Assembly: GCF_001637225.1 (NCBI RefSeq)
Contig: NZ_LVJI01000035.1
Span: 62,001 to 126,000, forward strand
Direction: 5' to 3'
Source: Paenibacillus antarcticus
Lineage (GTDB): Bacteria > Bacillota > Bacilli > Paenibacillales > Paenibacillaceae
DNA: 64,000 bases
Positions within the stretch are counted from its first letter, which is position 1. The number at the start of each line of letters is the position of its first letter. Made by a program: the position numbers and the translations under genes. Shown piece by piece: positions 50,968 through 60,062 of this stretch. The notes beneath the pieces are model-generated. The model was not told where the DNA came from. It worked only from the letters and a program-made list of their open reading frames with translations, and searched no databases.

Positions 50968-51738
50968 ATGGGCAAGTTATTGGAAGGAAAAAATGTAGTT
51001 GTGATGGGTGTAGCTAATGATCGGAGCATCGCCTGGGGAATTGCTCAGAGCTTAGCAGCCGAAGGTGCGCGCCTTGCATTTACATATGAAAGTGAACGGG
51101 TAGAAGGACGTGTACGTAAATTAGCGGATACGATTCCGAATTCCTTGGTTCTTCCTTGTGATGTCACAAAAGATTCAGATATCGATCAACTTACAGAGAC
51201 GCTTAAAGGGGAATTTGGTGTAATCCATGGGATTGCACACTGTATTGCTTTTGCCAAAGGGGAAGACTTGGCAGGTCAATTCTATGAGACTTCCCGAGAT
51301 GGTTTTGCTCTAGCTCAGGATGTTAGCGTGTATTCGCTCGTTGCTGTCGTACAACGGCTACAGTCCCTTATGACAGAAGGTGGTAGTGTCGTGACACTAA
51401 CGTATATGGGTGCTGTACGTGTTATGCGTAATTACAACGTAATGGGTGTGGCTAAAGCTGCATTGGAATCTTCTGTTATGTATTTGGCTAATGATCTGGG
51501 AGAGCGTAATATTCGAGTCAATGCGATTTCAGCAGGTCCGATTCGTACTTTAGCAGCTAAGGGTATTGGAGACTTCAACGTTATGCTGAAGGTTGTTGAG
51601 GAGAAATCTCCATTACGTCGCGGAACAGATACAACAGAAGTAGGAGACACAGCGATGTTCTTAATGAGTCATTTGTCGCGTGGTATAACAGGTGAGGTCA
51701 TATATGTTGATAGTGGATATCACATTGTTGGGGTATAG
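50968..51738 (+). CDS. fabI: Enoyl-ACP reductase FabI
   Basis: A 256-aa NAD(P)H-dependent enoyl-[acyl-carrier-protein] reductase of fatty-acid synthesis. VVMGVANDRSIAWGIAQ is the FabI cofactor loop, Tyr146 and Tyr156 with Lys163 form the Tyr-x6-Lys catalytic site (NYNVMGVAK), and AGPIRTLAAKGI is the substrate loop. AAGGGAG precedes the ATG. It follows uvsE after 113 bp and ends in a terminator. Confidence 0.96.
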   Translation: MGKLLEGKNVVVMGVANDRSIAWGIAQSLAAEGARLAFTYESERVEGRVRKLADTIPNSLVLPCDVTKDSDIDQLTETLKGEFGVIHGIAHCIAFAKGEDLAGQFYETSRDGFALAQDVSVYSLVAVVQRLQSLMTEGGSVVTLTYMGAVRVMRNYNVMGVAKAALESSVMYLANDLGERNIRVNAISAGPIRTLAAKGIGDFNVMLKVVEEKSPLRRGTDTTEVGDTAMFLMSHLSRGITGEVIYVDSGYHIVGV

Positions 51739-51786
51739 ACCTTTGACTAAATCGACTATGAACCACGACAGTACTTAAGTGTGAAC

Positions 51787-51857
51787 AATATCAAAGTTCG
51801 TTCTTGATCCAAGCCCAAGAAAAGGCGCGGCTAAGGACGAACTTTTTATTTGATATT
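51787..51857 (+). terminator. Terminator after fabI
   Basis: AATATCAAA-GTTCGT-CTT pairs with AAG-ACGAAC and TTTGATATT around an internal T5, a long interrupted stem. Confidence 0.7.
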
Positions 51858-51984
51858 TAGAATGGATGATATAATAGAATAAGAAAAGGGCTATAATAGC
51901 ATCATTTAGGCGAAACTTTGAACAAGGAATGGCGTATACTTGTAAAATGAAGATTTGAATTGCTAGATTTATAATAGAAAGTAG

Positions 51985-52854
51985 ATGATTGCTTTGAACC
52001 AAGAGGATAAAGTACCTTATGTCGTGACAAGCAAAGGCTATACAGCAGTTGCTATTAATGCGGCAGCAAAAGTTGGGGAATGGATTAAGAGTAGAGTAGG
52101 CACGGTGAAAGAATTAGATACTAAATTCTCTCCTCAAGATTTAGTGACGGAAGTCGATAAAGGTGCTGAGCAAATGATTCGTAAGCTTATTCTGACTCAT
52201 TTCCCGGATCATGCTATTCTTGGTGAAGAGGGTGTGGAGCCTGGACCAGAAGCTTCTGCTCAAGCATTGAAGGAATCATTACAAGAAGAATACTTATGGA
52301 TTGTAGATCCTTTAGATGGCACAACGAATTATGTACACGGTTATCCATTTTATGCGGTTTCGATTGCACTTGCTCATAAAGGCGAAGTCATTGTTGGTGT
52401 CATTTATGACCCTAATAAGGATGAGTTGTTTGTGGCTGAAAAAGGCAAGGGGGCCTATGTACATGGTAAAACCACGAGAGTATCGAATGAAGAAACACTC
52501 GCTACAAGTCTTCTAGCAACGGGGTTTCCTGCGGATGAGAAATTTGCATTGCCTATTAATATGGCAGGTCTTCAGCATTTAGCACCGAAGGTTCGTAATA
52601 TCCGTTCTAGTGGTTCAGCAGCTTTACACTTGGCTTATGTTGCAACAGGAAGAGTCAGCGGATTTTGGGAAATTGGACTGAATGCATGGGATCTAGCGGC
52701 AGGTATGCTATTGGTGAAGGAATCTGGAGGGACAGTTACGGATACCCTTGGTCGTCCATATGACTTAAGTGTAAGACATATTGTGGCTAGTAATGGACAT
52801 ATTCATGATGAGATAGTTGGTTCTCTGAAGGAAGCAGGAGCAACCGGATTGTAG
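51985..52854 (+). CDS. Inositol monophosphatase family protein
   Basis: A 289-aa Mg-dependent phosphatase. Metal motifs: DLVTEVDKGAEQMI, ILGEEG, IVDPLDGTTNYVHG and the C-terminal WDLAAGMLLVKESGG. Family members hydrolyse inositol phosphates, fructose 1,6-bisphosphate or PAP, so substrate is open. The N-terminus is about 20 residues longer than usual. ATG 51985 has only a weak ribosome site (AGAAAGTAG), so a later start is possible. Confidence 0.9.
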   Translation: MIALNQEDKVPYVVTSKGYTAVAINAAAKVGEWIKSRVGTVKELDTKFSPQDLVTEVDKGAEQMIRKLILTHFPDHAILGEEGVEPGPEASAQALKESLQEEYLWIVDPLDGTTNYVHGYPFYAVSIALAHKGEVIVGVIYDPNKDELFVAEKGKGAYVHGKTTRVSNEETLATSLLATGFPADEKFALPINMAGLQHLAPKVRNIRSSGSAALHLAYVATGRVSGFWEIGLNAWDLAAGMLLVKESGGTVTDTLGRPYDLSVRHIVASNGHIHDEIVGSLKEAGATGL

Positions 52855-52871
52855 AATTATGGTAGTAGGCT

Positions 52872-52911
52872 AAAGAGTAATTTCCTTGAATTTGGGAATT
52901 ACTCTTTTTTT
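52872..52911 (+). terminator. Intrinsic terminator
   Basis: AAAGAGTAATT-CC pairs with GG-AATTACTCTTT, then T-tract. Confidence 0.88.
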
Positions 52912-52995
52912 ATGTGCAATAGCAATGGTAAGATAAATGGATCGGGATCAAATGGGGAATAAAGGGACCGAATTATACGAAAGGGAGTTGAAGAT

Positions 52996-54255
52996 ATGCT
53001 TCAATGGAAAAAGTTTATTTCGGCTGCGACCGGAATAGTAATGCTATCTACCGTATTGATAGGTTCTGTAAGTGCGTCTACAGTTGCACAGGGACAGGAG
53101 GCTCAGGCGAAGTCCTATAGGATTGTGGCATTGGGTGACTCTATTACGGTTGGATATGAACCTAAAATGGATATGAACAGCAAGCCTTATGGTTTCGTGG
53201 AGCGATTATATGAACAGGGGCTATTTCATAGCAGAACAACACTATCTAATTATGGAATATTAGGTTTGAAAGGAGCAGGGTTAGAGCATTTCGTTGAAGC
53301 AGCGAAGAAGGGGCAAGCTATTTCGGCAGATGCAATTCAGGTAGGGTTGTCTGATCCTAGAGCTGAAGATATAGGTGCTTCTGCAGTCCAACTGAAAGCC
53401 GATATTGCCTCAGCCGACCTCATTACGATTACGATCGGTGGTAATGATCTTAGACCTATTATTGAAAGTGCGTTAACACCGGGAAGTGCTGATTTCACTT
53501 CAAGCATGGAGAACTTATTCACATCATATATCACTTCAATGACTTCAGTTATTGGGAATTTACATGAATTGAACTCGGATGCTCTTATTGTGGTTGCCGA
53601 TCAATATCAGCCAGTACCTTCAATTGCTAATCAAGCTATGTATCCCAAGTTGATCGCAGCTTCTGATACATTCTCAGGTATTGTAGATAAAATGGCAGCA
53701 GGCTACCAGAGTCAAGGCGTCAATGTTAAGGTTGCTCATGTAGCCAAAGAGTTTGTTGGCGGCGAGGGAACCATGACCCATATCATTGCGGACAGAGATA
53801 TTCATCCTAATCAATTTGGATATGAGGCAATTGCTAAAGTATTCGCAGAGACGGTCTGGGGAGAATACCGTAAGCCTAGCATTATTGACAAAACCCTTCC
53901 TATGACGATTGTGGTGAAGGGAAAAGAACTAAATACATCATATAAGCCTGTCTTACGTAATAATCAGAATTTCGTAGCGATTCAGGATATTGTTACTGCT
54001 GTGGGTGCTACCTCTAAATGGGATAGTCGTACTTCCAGTGCTACAATTACCTACGACACACGCACGGTTATTATTAAGATAGGTTCCACTAGCGTATTGG
54101 TTAATGGCCAATCCGTGCCTACAGATACACCAGCATTTTTATACAAGGTAGGCAAAGAGAATAAAACGTATGTACCTTTAGCATTATTAGCAACAGGGCT
54201 AGGTCTAGAAGTGGAATTTAGTTCTAAATTAAGAACGGCTTTTATTAATCCGTAA
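52996..54255 (+). CDS. Secreted SGNH/GDSL hydrolase with copper-amine-oxidase-N1-like domain
   Basis: A 419-aa exported esterase-like protein. Signal peptide over about residues 1-28 (FISAATGIVMLSTVLIGSVSAS). SGNH blocks: IVALGDSITVGYEP (Ser49), ITIGGNDLRP (block III Asn), and DRDIHPNQFGYEA (Asp and His). The last 120 residues are a stalk-like domain of the copper amine oxidase N1 type (VAIQDIVTAVGATSKWDSRTSSATITY). The same domain, at the opposite end, occurs in the hydrolase at 40446-42047. GGGAGTTG precedes the ATG. Confidence 0.9.
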   Translation: MLQWKKFISAATGIVMLSTVLIGSVSASTVAQGQEAQAKSYRIVALGDSITVGYEPKMDMNSKPYGFVERLYEQGLFHSRTTLSNYGILGLKGAGLEHFVEAAKKGQAISADAIQVGLSDPRAEDIGASAVQLKADIASADLITITIGGNDLRPIIESALTPGSADFTSSMENLFTSYITSMTSVIGNLHELNSDALIVVADQYQPVPSIANQAMYPKLIAASDTFSGIVDKMAAGYQSQGVNVKVAHVAKEFVGGEGTMTHIIADRDIHPNQFGYEAIAKVFAETVWGEYRKPSIIDKTLPMTIVVKGKELNTSYKPVLRNNQNFVAIQDIVTAVGATSKWDSRTSSATITYDTRTVIIKIGSTSVLVNGQSVPTDTPAFLYKVGKENKTYVPLALLATGLGLEVEFSSKLRTAFINP

Positions 54256-54272
54256 ATGCTGATTTATTAAAT

Positions 54273-54318
54273 AACAGTAGGCATCAAGGTGAAATTATCC
54301 TTGGTCTACTGTTTTTTA
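54273..54318 (+). terminator. Intrinsic terminator after GDSL gene
   Basis: AACAGTAG-CAAGG pairs with CCTTG-CTACTGTT, then T6. Confidence 0.85.
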
Positions 54319-54351
54319 TTTAGTGCTTCTTTATTTAGCGGATTTAAATAG

Positions 54352-55329
54352 CTAGACCTCGTTTTTCTGAGGGACTGATTCAGCACGCACCATCTGCTTT
54401 CTAGTATCTATAGTACCGCGTTTATTCCCAAGGAAGTTAGTACCGAGCACGCCTAGAATAATCATCAAGGACCCAATGATATGATAGTAACGTAATTGCT
54501 CGTTCAGGAATAGGGCGCCTGCTGCCATAGATACAAGTGTAGAGAAATTACTGAATACGCTCATTTTGGAAGCTTCAATTCGTGAGAGTGCGAAGCTTGA
54601 GAGTAATGTTGTAATCATCGTTGAGAGTATGCCGAGATATAGTAATGCACCAATATAACGTATGTCTGTTAGTGGCTGGAAGAATTCATTCAAAGATCTA
54701 TCAACAGTGTGTCTTCCTACAGCCATAATATTAAATAGGATGAAGCCAACTCCGAGCGTGATGTAGGTCAGTTCCATCGGTTTAAAGGTACGAGTTAAAG
54801 GTCGTGCAAGTACACTATATCCAGCGAACGAAAGTGCTGAAAGAAGTAGTAAGGACACACCTTGAAAGTTACCCGAACCTAACAGAGAACCGCCTTTCAT
54901 AGTGAAGATGAAGATGACACCAGCTACGGAGACAAGTAAAGAAACTTTTTGTAGACGGCTGCTCCGTTCTTTGAGGAAGTATGAAGCAAGTAATAATGTG
55001 AAGACTGGCACGGATGCCTGAATGATTCCAGCCTCAGATGAAGATGCATTCATAAGCCCGAAAGCTTGGAAGGAGAAGAATAAGACGGGAGACAATAAAG
55101 ATAGTCGGATAATGGGCCATAAGTCTTTCTGTTCAATTCGTACAGGCATCCAACCTAAGATTACAGGAATACTGGCAGCAAGGAAGGAAAGTGCAAAACG
55201 ATGCGCTAGCACATCTAAGGGATGGGCTGCTGAGATCGTCATTTTAACAAATAAAAAAGAGAATCCGATAATGATGGCATATAGAAATGCAGCCAGATAG
55301 GCGGGGCCATTCTCACGTGTAGTATTCAA
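54352..55329 (-). CDS. EamA family DMT transporter
   Basis: A 325-aa transporter with ten helices in two EamA repeats (AAFLYAIIIGFSFLFVKM begins repeat 1; LLLLSALSFAGYSVLARPL begins repeat 2). Exports or imports small metabolites, often amino acids. The start is TTG 55329 (MNTTRENGPAY), preceded by GGAGGG six bases away; an in-frame ATG at 55365 has no such site. It is divergent from a MocR-type regulator, which by analogy controls it. Confidence 0.87.
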   Translation of the reverse strand: MNTTRENGPAYLAAFLYAIIIGFSFLFVKMTISAAHPLDVLAHRFALSFLAASIPVILGWMPVRIEQKDLWPIIRLSLLSPVLFFSFQAFGLMNASSSEAGIIQASVPVFTLLLASYFLKERSSRLQKVSLLVSVAGVIFIFTMKGGSLLGSGNFQGVSLLLLSALSFAGYSVLARPLTRTFKPMELTYITLGVGFILFNIMAVGRHTVDRSLNEFFQPLTDIRYIGALLYLGILSTMITTLLSSFALSRIEASKMSVFSNFSTLVSMAAGALFLNEQLRYYHIIGSLMIILGVLGTNFLGNKRGTIDTRKQMVRAESVPQKNEV

Positions 55330-55410
55330 GCGTATCCCTCCAGTGTGTTTAACTAATGTATTCAATATACAGGTGCACTGGAATGCGCTACAATAACAAC
55401 TAAACCTAAG

Positions 55411-55422
55411 TGTACCGGTACA
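55411..55422. promoter_or_regulatory. 12-bp palindrome between EamA and MocR genes
   Basis: TGTACCGGTACA is a perfect palindrome 22 bp before the MocR start; a GGTGCACTGG motif lies about 40 bp to its left. Plausible MocR operator. Confidence 0.4.
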
Positions 55423-55443
55423 GATTTGACTATGGGAGGAACT

Positions 55444-56805
55444 ATGAATAAATACTCACGACTGATTCTAGCGCTTGAAGAACGGATTCAAGAAGGTGAA
55501 TTCTCTCAAGGAAAGAAATTACCTTCGATTAGAAATTTGGCAGACATGTATGACTGTAGCAAAAGCACAGTCATTCGTGCTTATGAGGAAATGGAGAAAC
55601 GTCATCTCATTTATTCGATTCCTCAGAGTGGATATTACGTGGTACAGAAGCAGAGAGAGAGTAGAAAAAAATTGGTCGAGAGCAGTCAAGAGGATGTATT
55701 GGATTTTGCATCATCTGCACCAGATAAACATGTATTCCCGTATATAGATTTTCAACATTGTATAAATAAAGCTATCGATGCTTATCAGGATGATTTGTTC
55801 ACATACGGTACACTTAAGGGGCTCCCTTCTCTGATTCAGGTTCTGCAGAAACACTTAGACGGATATCAGGTGTTTGCCAAAAGGGATCAAATTGTAGTGA
55901 CATCGGGTGTTCAGCAAGCGTTAGCTATTCTTGTCTCGATGCCTTTTCCGAATGGTCGGGACACGATTGTAATTGAGCAACCGGGTTATTTTCTACTTAT
56001 TGAAATGTTAAAAACCTTGAAAGTCCCGGTAATAGGAATACCTAGAAATGAAGAGGGGATAGATCTCGAGAAGTTGGAGGGGATATTCGCCTCTGGAAAG
56101 ATAAAGTTCTTTTATACGATGCCTCGGTTCCATAACCCTCTTGGAACATCTTTGACGATGAGACAGAAGCAGGAAATCGCACGACTTGCCGATAAGTATG
56201 ACGTATACATTGTTGAGGATGATTATCTAGCAGATTTAGAGAGCGATTCGAAGGCGGATCCTATTTATACATATGCTCCTTCACCTCATGTAATTTATCT
56301 CAAAAGTTATTCTAAAATTCTTTTTCCAGGCCTACGGGTAGGTGTTGCTGTACTCCCTCCAGTATTGATTGACACATTCAGCCGATTCAAAGTGCTTTTG
56401 GACATTGATACTTCAACGTTATCTCAAGCAGCACTTGAAATATATATGAAAAGTGGCATGTTCGAACGTCACCGTGAGCGAATTAAGGCTTCATATAATA
56501 AAAAAATAAAACAACTGAACGAAGCTCTAACTATGAATTCTGATCATGAGTTATTCGCAGCTGCACCTCGAAACCGGTGTGTTCATACTGTTATGCCCAT
56601 TCCAAGAAAACTCCCATTTGAAACGCTGAGACATGCATTAATGAAGCGGAACATTATTGTAGACAGTACCGAAAATTATTATCTAGCTGGAGGATATACC
56701 GAGAAGACGCTGAGATTGAACGTATCTAATGTTCCACATACCAGTATAGATACAGGAATCAGAATCATTCGTCAGGAAATTGATAGATTGAACATTTCGC
56801 GATAA
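55444..56805 (+). CDS. MocR-type regulator (GntR winged helix plus aminotransferase domain)
   Basis: A 453-aa fusion. N-terminal GntR helix-turn-helix (KLPSIRNLADMYDCSKSTVIRAYEEMEKR) and a C-terminal fold-type-I aminotransferase domain: TSGVQQALAILVSMPFPNG, FYTMPRFHNPLGTSLT, VEDDYLADL, and the PLP Lys in LKSYSKILFPGLRVG. MocR/PdxR/GabR proteins use PLP to sense amino acids or vitamin B6. ATG 55444 follows GGGAGGAACT. Divergent from an EamA exporter, the common target arrangement. Confidence 0.92.
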   Translation: MNKYSRLILALEERIQEGEFSQGKKLPSIRNLADMYDCSKSTVIRAYEEMEKRHLIYSIPQSGYYVVQKQRESRKKLVESSQEDVLDFASSAPDKHVFPYIDFQHCINKAIDAYQDDLFTYGTLKGLPSLIQVLQKHLDGYQVFAKRDQIVVTSGVQQALAILVSMPFPNGRDTIVIEQPGYFLLIEMLKTLKVPVIGIPRNEEGIDLEKLEGIFASGKIKFFYTMPRFHNPLGTSLTMRQKQEIARLADKYDVYIVEDDYLADLESDSKADPIYTYAPSPHVIYLKSYSKILFPGLRVGVAVLPPVLIDTFSRFKVLLDIDTSTLSQAALEIYMKSGMFERHRERIKASYNKKIKQLNEALTMNSDHELFAAAPRNRCVHTVMPIPRKLPFETLRHALMKRNIIVDSTENYYLAGGYTEKTLRLNVSNVPHTSIDTGIRIIRQEIDRLNISR

Positions 56806-56808
56806 ACA

Positions 56809-56850
56809 AACAATCCGACTCTATAATCTGAGTCGGATTGTTATTATTTT
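56809..56850. terminator. Bidirectional terminator between convergent genes
   Basis: AACAATCCGACTC pairs exactly with GAGTCGGATTGTT. Confidence 0.9.
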
Positions 56851-56867
56851 ATGATATAAGTTGAATA

Positions 56868-58181
56868 CTATAGTGCCATTTCTCGAAGTGAATCATCTGC
56901 AGCTTCAAGAGTCTGGTCAATATCTGCATCTGTATGAGCTGTGGTAAGGAACCAAGCTTCATATTTAGATGGAGCGAGATTAATGCCACGATTCAACATA
57001 TGGCGGAAGAATGAAGCAAACATTTCACCATCGGTATCCTGCGCTTCTTCATAATTCGTAATCGGATGATCACAGAAATGGGTAGAGAAAGAACCACGAA
57101 TTTGATTAATCGTTAGTGGGATTCCATGACGATCTGAGGACGCTTGAAGACCATCAGTAAGTTTCACTGCAAGACGATTCATTTCTTCATAGACACCTTC
57201 GCCTTGTAATACCTCTAGACAAGCAATACCTGACAGAATGGAGGCTGGGTTACCTGCCATCGTTCCGGCTTGATAAGCAGGTCCGAGCGGTGCGACTTGT
57301 TCCATAACATGTTTTCTGCCACCGTAGGCACCGATAGGTAATCCACCACCAATGATTTTACCTAAAGCTGTCAGATCAGGTACGATTGACTCATGATTCT
57401 TTAGACCAGCAAATGTCTGTGTTGATCCATAATGGAAACGGAATGCTGTGATGACCTCGTCATAGATCACAAGAGAGCCATTATCATGAGTCATCTTGCA
57501 TAGACCTTCCAGGAAGCCATCTTGAGGCATTACCATTCCGAAATTACCTACGATTGGTTCAACCATAACAGCAGCAACATCATCACCCCAACGTTCGAGT
57601 GCGGATTTAAGTGATTCTAAGTCATTAAATGGTACGGTGATGACTTCTTGTGCGATACTAGCCGGAACCCCAGCACTATCTGGAATACCGAGTGTAGATG
57701 GACCTGATCCAGCGGCTACAAGTACCAAGTCTGAATGACCGTGATAACAGCCAGCAAATTTAATGATTTTGCTACGCTTGGTATAAGCCCTTGCGACTCG
57801 GATCGTGGTCATAACAGCTTCAGTGCCAGAATTCACAAATCGAACCTTATCCATGGAAGGGATCGCATCTTTTAGCATTTTCGCTAATTGTATTTCCCAT
57901 TCGGTTGGAGCCCCGTACAATACACCATTCTCAGCTGCTCTAGTTATAGCCGCTGTAATATGGGGATGGGCATGTCCTGTAATGATAGGACCGTATGCTG
58001 CAAGATAGTCAATATATTGGTTGTCATCGGCATCGAAGAAATGAGCTCCTTTGGCCCGTTTCATAAAGACGGGCGCCCCGCCACCTACCGCTTTGAATGA
58101 GCGAGAAGGGCTATTGACGCCTCCAACAATATGCTGCAATGCTTCTTGATATAAAAGTTCGGATTGTGTACGTTTCATCAT
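56868..58181 (-). CDS. gsaB: Glutamate-1-semialdehyde 2,1-aminomutase, GsaB type
   Basis: A 437-aa PLP aminomutase converting glutamate 1-semialdehyde to 5-aminolevulinate for tetrapyrrole synthesis. IVGGVNSPSRSFKAVGGG, RFVNSGTEAVMTTIRVARAYT, KFAGCYHGHSDLVLVAAGSG, and the Schiff-base Lys in LTALGKIIGGGLPIGAYGG are intact, and the C-terminal APSKYEAWFLTTAHT matches Bacillus GsaB closely. It is a stand-alone gene, consistent with the second paralogue beside a hem-operon HemL. Confidence 0.94.
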   Translation of the reverse strand: MMKRTQSELLYQEALQHIVGGVNSPSRSFKAVGGGAPVFMKRAKGAHFFDADDNQYIDYLAAYGPIITGHAHPHITAAITRAAENGVLYGAPTEWEIQLAKMLKDAIPSMDKVRFVNSGTEAVMTTIRVARAYTKRSKIIKFAGCYHGHSDLVLVAAGSGPSTLGIPDSAGVPASIAQEVITVPFNDLESLKSALERWGDDVAAVMVEPIVGNFGMVMPQDGFLEGLCKMTHDNGSLVIYDEVITAFRFHYGSTQTFAGLKNHESIVPDLTALGKIIGGGLPIGAYGGRKHVMEQVAPLGPAYQAGTMAGNPASILSGIACLEVLQGEGVYEEMNRLAVKLTDGLQASSDRHGIPLTINQIRGSFSTHFCDHPITNYEEAQDTDGEMFASFFRHMLNRGINLAPSKYEAWFLTTAHTDADIDQTLEAADDSLREMAL

Positions 58182-58285
58182 CTGTATAAACTTCCTTTCG
58201 CTATTTCACGGGGAGCAGGTGTATGTCGCTATGAATTAGCTACGGTTGCTCCCTATAAGTGTGGATAGCTTCATTATTTATAGTA

Positions 58286-59284
58286 TTATTCTTTCATCGG
58301 AGTAACGTTTCCATCATCAATCGTAGATGTAGGTGTTTTAAATACATTCTGTACATACTCATGCAATTCATCTAAATCCTTCACTGTAATAACGGATGCA
58401 GAACCAACGATTTCCTCTTTGAGAAGGTTCATAGGAGGGATTTGTTCGCTACCTGCCATCGAACTTTGATATCCAATGTTAGCAAGTTTCCACATATCAT
58501 TCGTAGACAGATTGGTATCAACAAATTCACTAACGCCTTCTAAGATGGAGGGAAGCTTCATGATTGTCGTGGTAGACTTCATTTTATCAGCCACTGTTTT
58601 TAGAAAGGCTCTTTGCCTCTCGGTTCGTGTGAAGTCAGATAACGCATCATGTCGAAAACGAACATATTGTAATGCTTTATCGCCATCAAGATGCTGTTGA
58701 CCCTTTTTAAGATTAATATCGTATTCGTGCTTGTCTGCATTACTGCTATACTTCATGTCTTTTTCCACATAGAAATCAACACCACCCAATGCATCAACAA
58801 GTTTAATGAATCCTTGGAAGTCGGTGTATACATAATATTGAACGGGGATACCCAGAAGATCACCGATAGCTTTCATTGCTGTGTTAGGTCCGTGTGTAAT
58901 AGCTGCATTAATACGGTCTTTCCGGTATTCAGGAATATTGGTGTAAGTATCTCTTAGAATGGAGAAAAGATGAATTTTCTTCTGTAGGGGGTCTAATGTG
59001 ACTACCATCATACTGTCAGAGCGAGGGATATCTCCTTTGGTTACATCACGACCATCCACACCCATGATCAGAATACTGACTAGCTCGGTCCCTTCCCATT
59101 TGGGAGGTTCAGGCACTTTGGCTTCAACTTGTTCTAAATGACTGAACGGAGATGCTTCGCCTTCTTTGTGCAATCCTTCTAGACCATTATAAATGGATGT
59201 GAAATAATACACTGTATAACCAATCACTGCAAGTAAGAGTACAGCAAGAACCAACCAGATGGTTCTTTTCTTCTTTCTCGTCAT
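58286..59284 (-). CDS. LytR-CpsA-Psr (LCP) family protein
   Basis: A 332-aa type II membrane protein: basic MTRKKKR, one helix (TIWLVLAVLLLAVIGYTVYYF), then an extracellular LCP domain with ILIMGVDGRD, RSDSMMVVTLDP, SILRDTYTNIP, DRINAAITHG and YVRFRHD. The Arg and Asp residues that bind polyprenyl pyrophosphate are present. LCP enzymes attach teichoic acids or other glycopolymers to peptidoglycan. AGGAAG lies nine bases before the ATG. It is upstream of gsaB in the same direction, with no clear terminator between. Confidence 0.93.
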   Translation of the reverse strand: MTRKKKRTIWLVLAVLLLAVIGYTVYYFTSIYNGLEGLHKEGEASPFSHLEQVEAKVPEPPKWEGTELVSILIMGVDGRDVTKGDIPRSDSMMVVTLDPLQKKIHLFSILRDTYTNIPEYRKDRINAAITHGPNTAMKAIGDLLGIPVQYYVYTDFQGFIKLVDALGGVDFYVEKDMKYSSNADKHEYDINLKKGQQHLDGDKALQYVRFRHDALSDFTRTERQRAFLKTVADKMKSTTTIMKLPSILEGVSEFVDTNLSTNDMWKLANIGYQSSMAGSEQIPPMNLLKEEIVGSASVITVKDLDELHEYVQNVFKTPTSTIDDGNVTPMKE

Positions 59285-59332
59285 TCAAGCGTCTTCCTTT
59301 CATAACTCCGGAAATAGGTACATTTTTCGACA

Positions 59333-59362
59333 TTGAAGGAATAGTGTTCATTACATTATAAT
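59333..59362 (+). promoter_or_regulatory. Promoter of the peroxiredoxin gene
   Basis: TTGAAG (59333-59338) and TATAAT (59357-59362), spacing 18. Confidence 0.5.
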
Positions 59363-59425
59363 TTTTTTTGCAGATACAATCAATTTAATAAGTAGAATAA
59401 TGACATATAAAGGAGATAATTAATC

Positions 59426-59899
59426 ATGGAATCTTTACAAATAGGTCAGAGCGCTCCACCATTCACACTTATGGCTTCAAATGGAGAAAGGATATCATTA
59501 AGTGATTATCTAGGCCGTAAGGTTGTACTTTATTTCTATCCTAAGAATATGACTCCTGGGTGTACAACGGAAGCTTGTAACTTCCGAGATGCTAATTCAG
59601 ATATTGAGAAGCTAGGTGCATTTATACTCGGAATTAGTCCGGATGAAGTGAAATCACACGGTAAATTTATCGAGCGTAATGATCTACCGTTTCTTCTTTT
59701 ATCAGATGCAGATCATGTGGTAAGTGAAATGTATGGCGTGTGGCAGCTTAAGAAAATGTATGGAAGAGAATACTTAGGTATTGTGAGATCCACGTTTCTT
59801 ATAAATGAAGAGGGAATACTTGTGAAGGAATGGCGCAAAGTTAAAGTCGCTGGACACTCAGAAGAAGTATTAACGACACTACAGTTGTTAGAACAATAA
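59426..59899 (+). CDS. bcp: Thioredoxin-dependent thiol peroxidase (Bcp/PrxQ)
   Basis: A 157-aa peroxiredoxin of the Bcp/PrxQ class. The peroxidatic Cys is in KNMTPGCTTEACNFRD, with the resolving Cys five residues later, the PrxQ arrangement; Pro and Thr of the active site precede it. It reduces hydroperoxides using thioredoxin. AAAGGAGAT precedes the ATG. It fits the redox theme with trxB and the CPDC thioredoxin elsewhere in the window. Confidence 0.93.
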   Translation: MESLQIGQSAPPFTLMASNGERISLSDYLGRKVVLYFYPKNMTPGCTTEACNFRDANSDIEKLGAFILGISPDEVKSHGKFIERNDLPFLLLSDADHVVSEMYGVWQLKKMYGREYLGIVRSTFLINEEGILVKEWRKVKVAGHSEEVLTTLQLLEQ

Positions 59900-59977
59900 C
59901 TATTACAAATGTATGATAGCAAATCGACGGACATGCCTATAAGGTAAGTTGATTTGCTGTTTCATGACGTTCATTTA

Positions 59978-59991
59978 TGAAAACGTTTTGG
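59978..59991. promoter_or_regulatory. cre-like site
   Basis: TGAAAACGTTTTGG matches 12 of 14 positions of a CcpA catabolite-responsive element (TGAAAACGTTTTCA form), about 70 bp upstream of marR. Confidence 0.35.
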
Positions 59992-60010
59992 AAATAACAT
60001 ATGTAACTTT

Positions 60011-60055
60011 TATCTTATGTTTATATTGACATGATAAGATAGTAAGGATTACAAT
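60011..60055 (+). promoter_or_regulatory. marR-efflux promoter with inverted-repeat operator
   Basis: TTGACA (60026-60031) and TACAAT (60050-60055) are 18 bp apart. TATCTTAT (60011-60018) and ATAAGATA (60034-60041) form an exact inverted repeat spanning the -35 box, a plausible MarR site. Confidence 0.65.
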
Positions 60056-60062
60056 AATTCGT

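Noticed and set aside
58211..58254. GGGAGCA/TGCTCCC hairpin between the LCP gene and gsaB as a terminator
   Set aside because: Only seven base pairs with a long loop and no T-tract in the direction of transcription.
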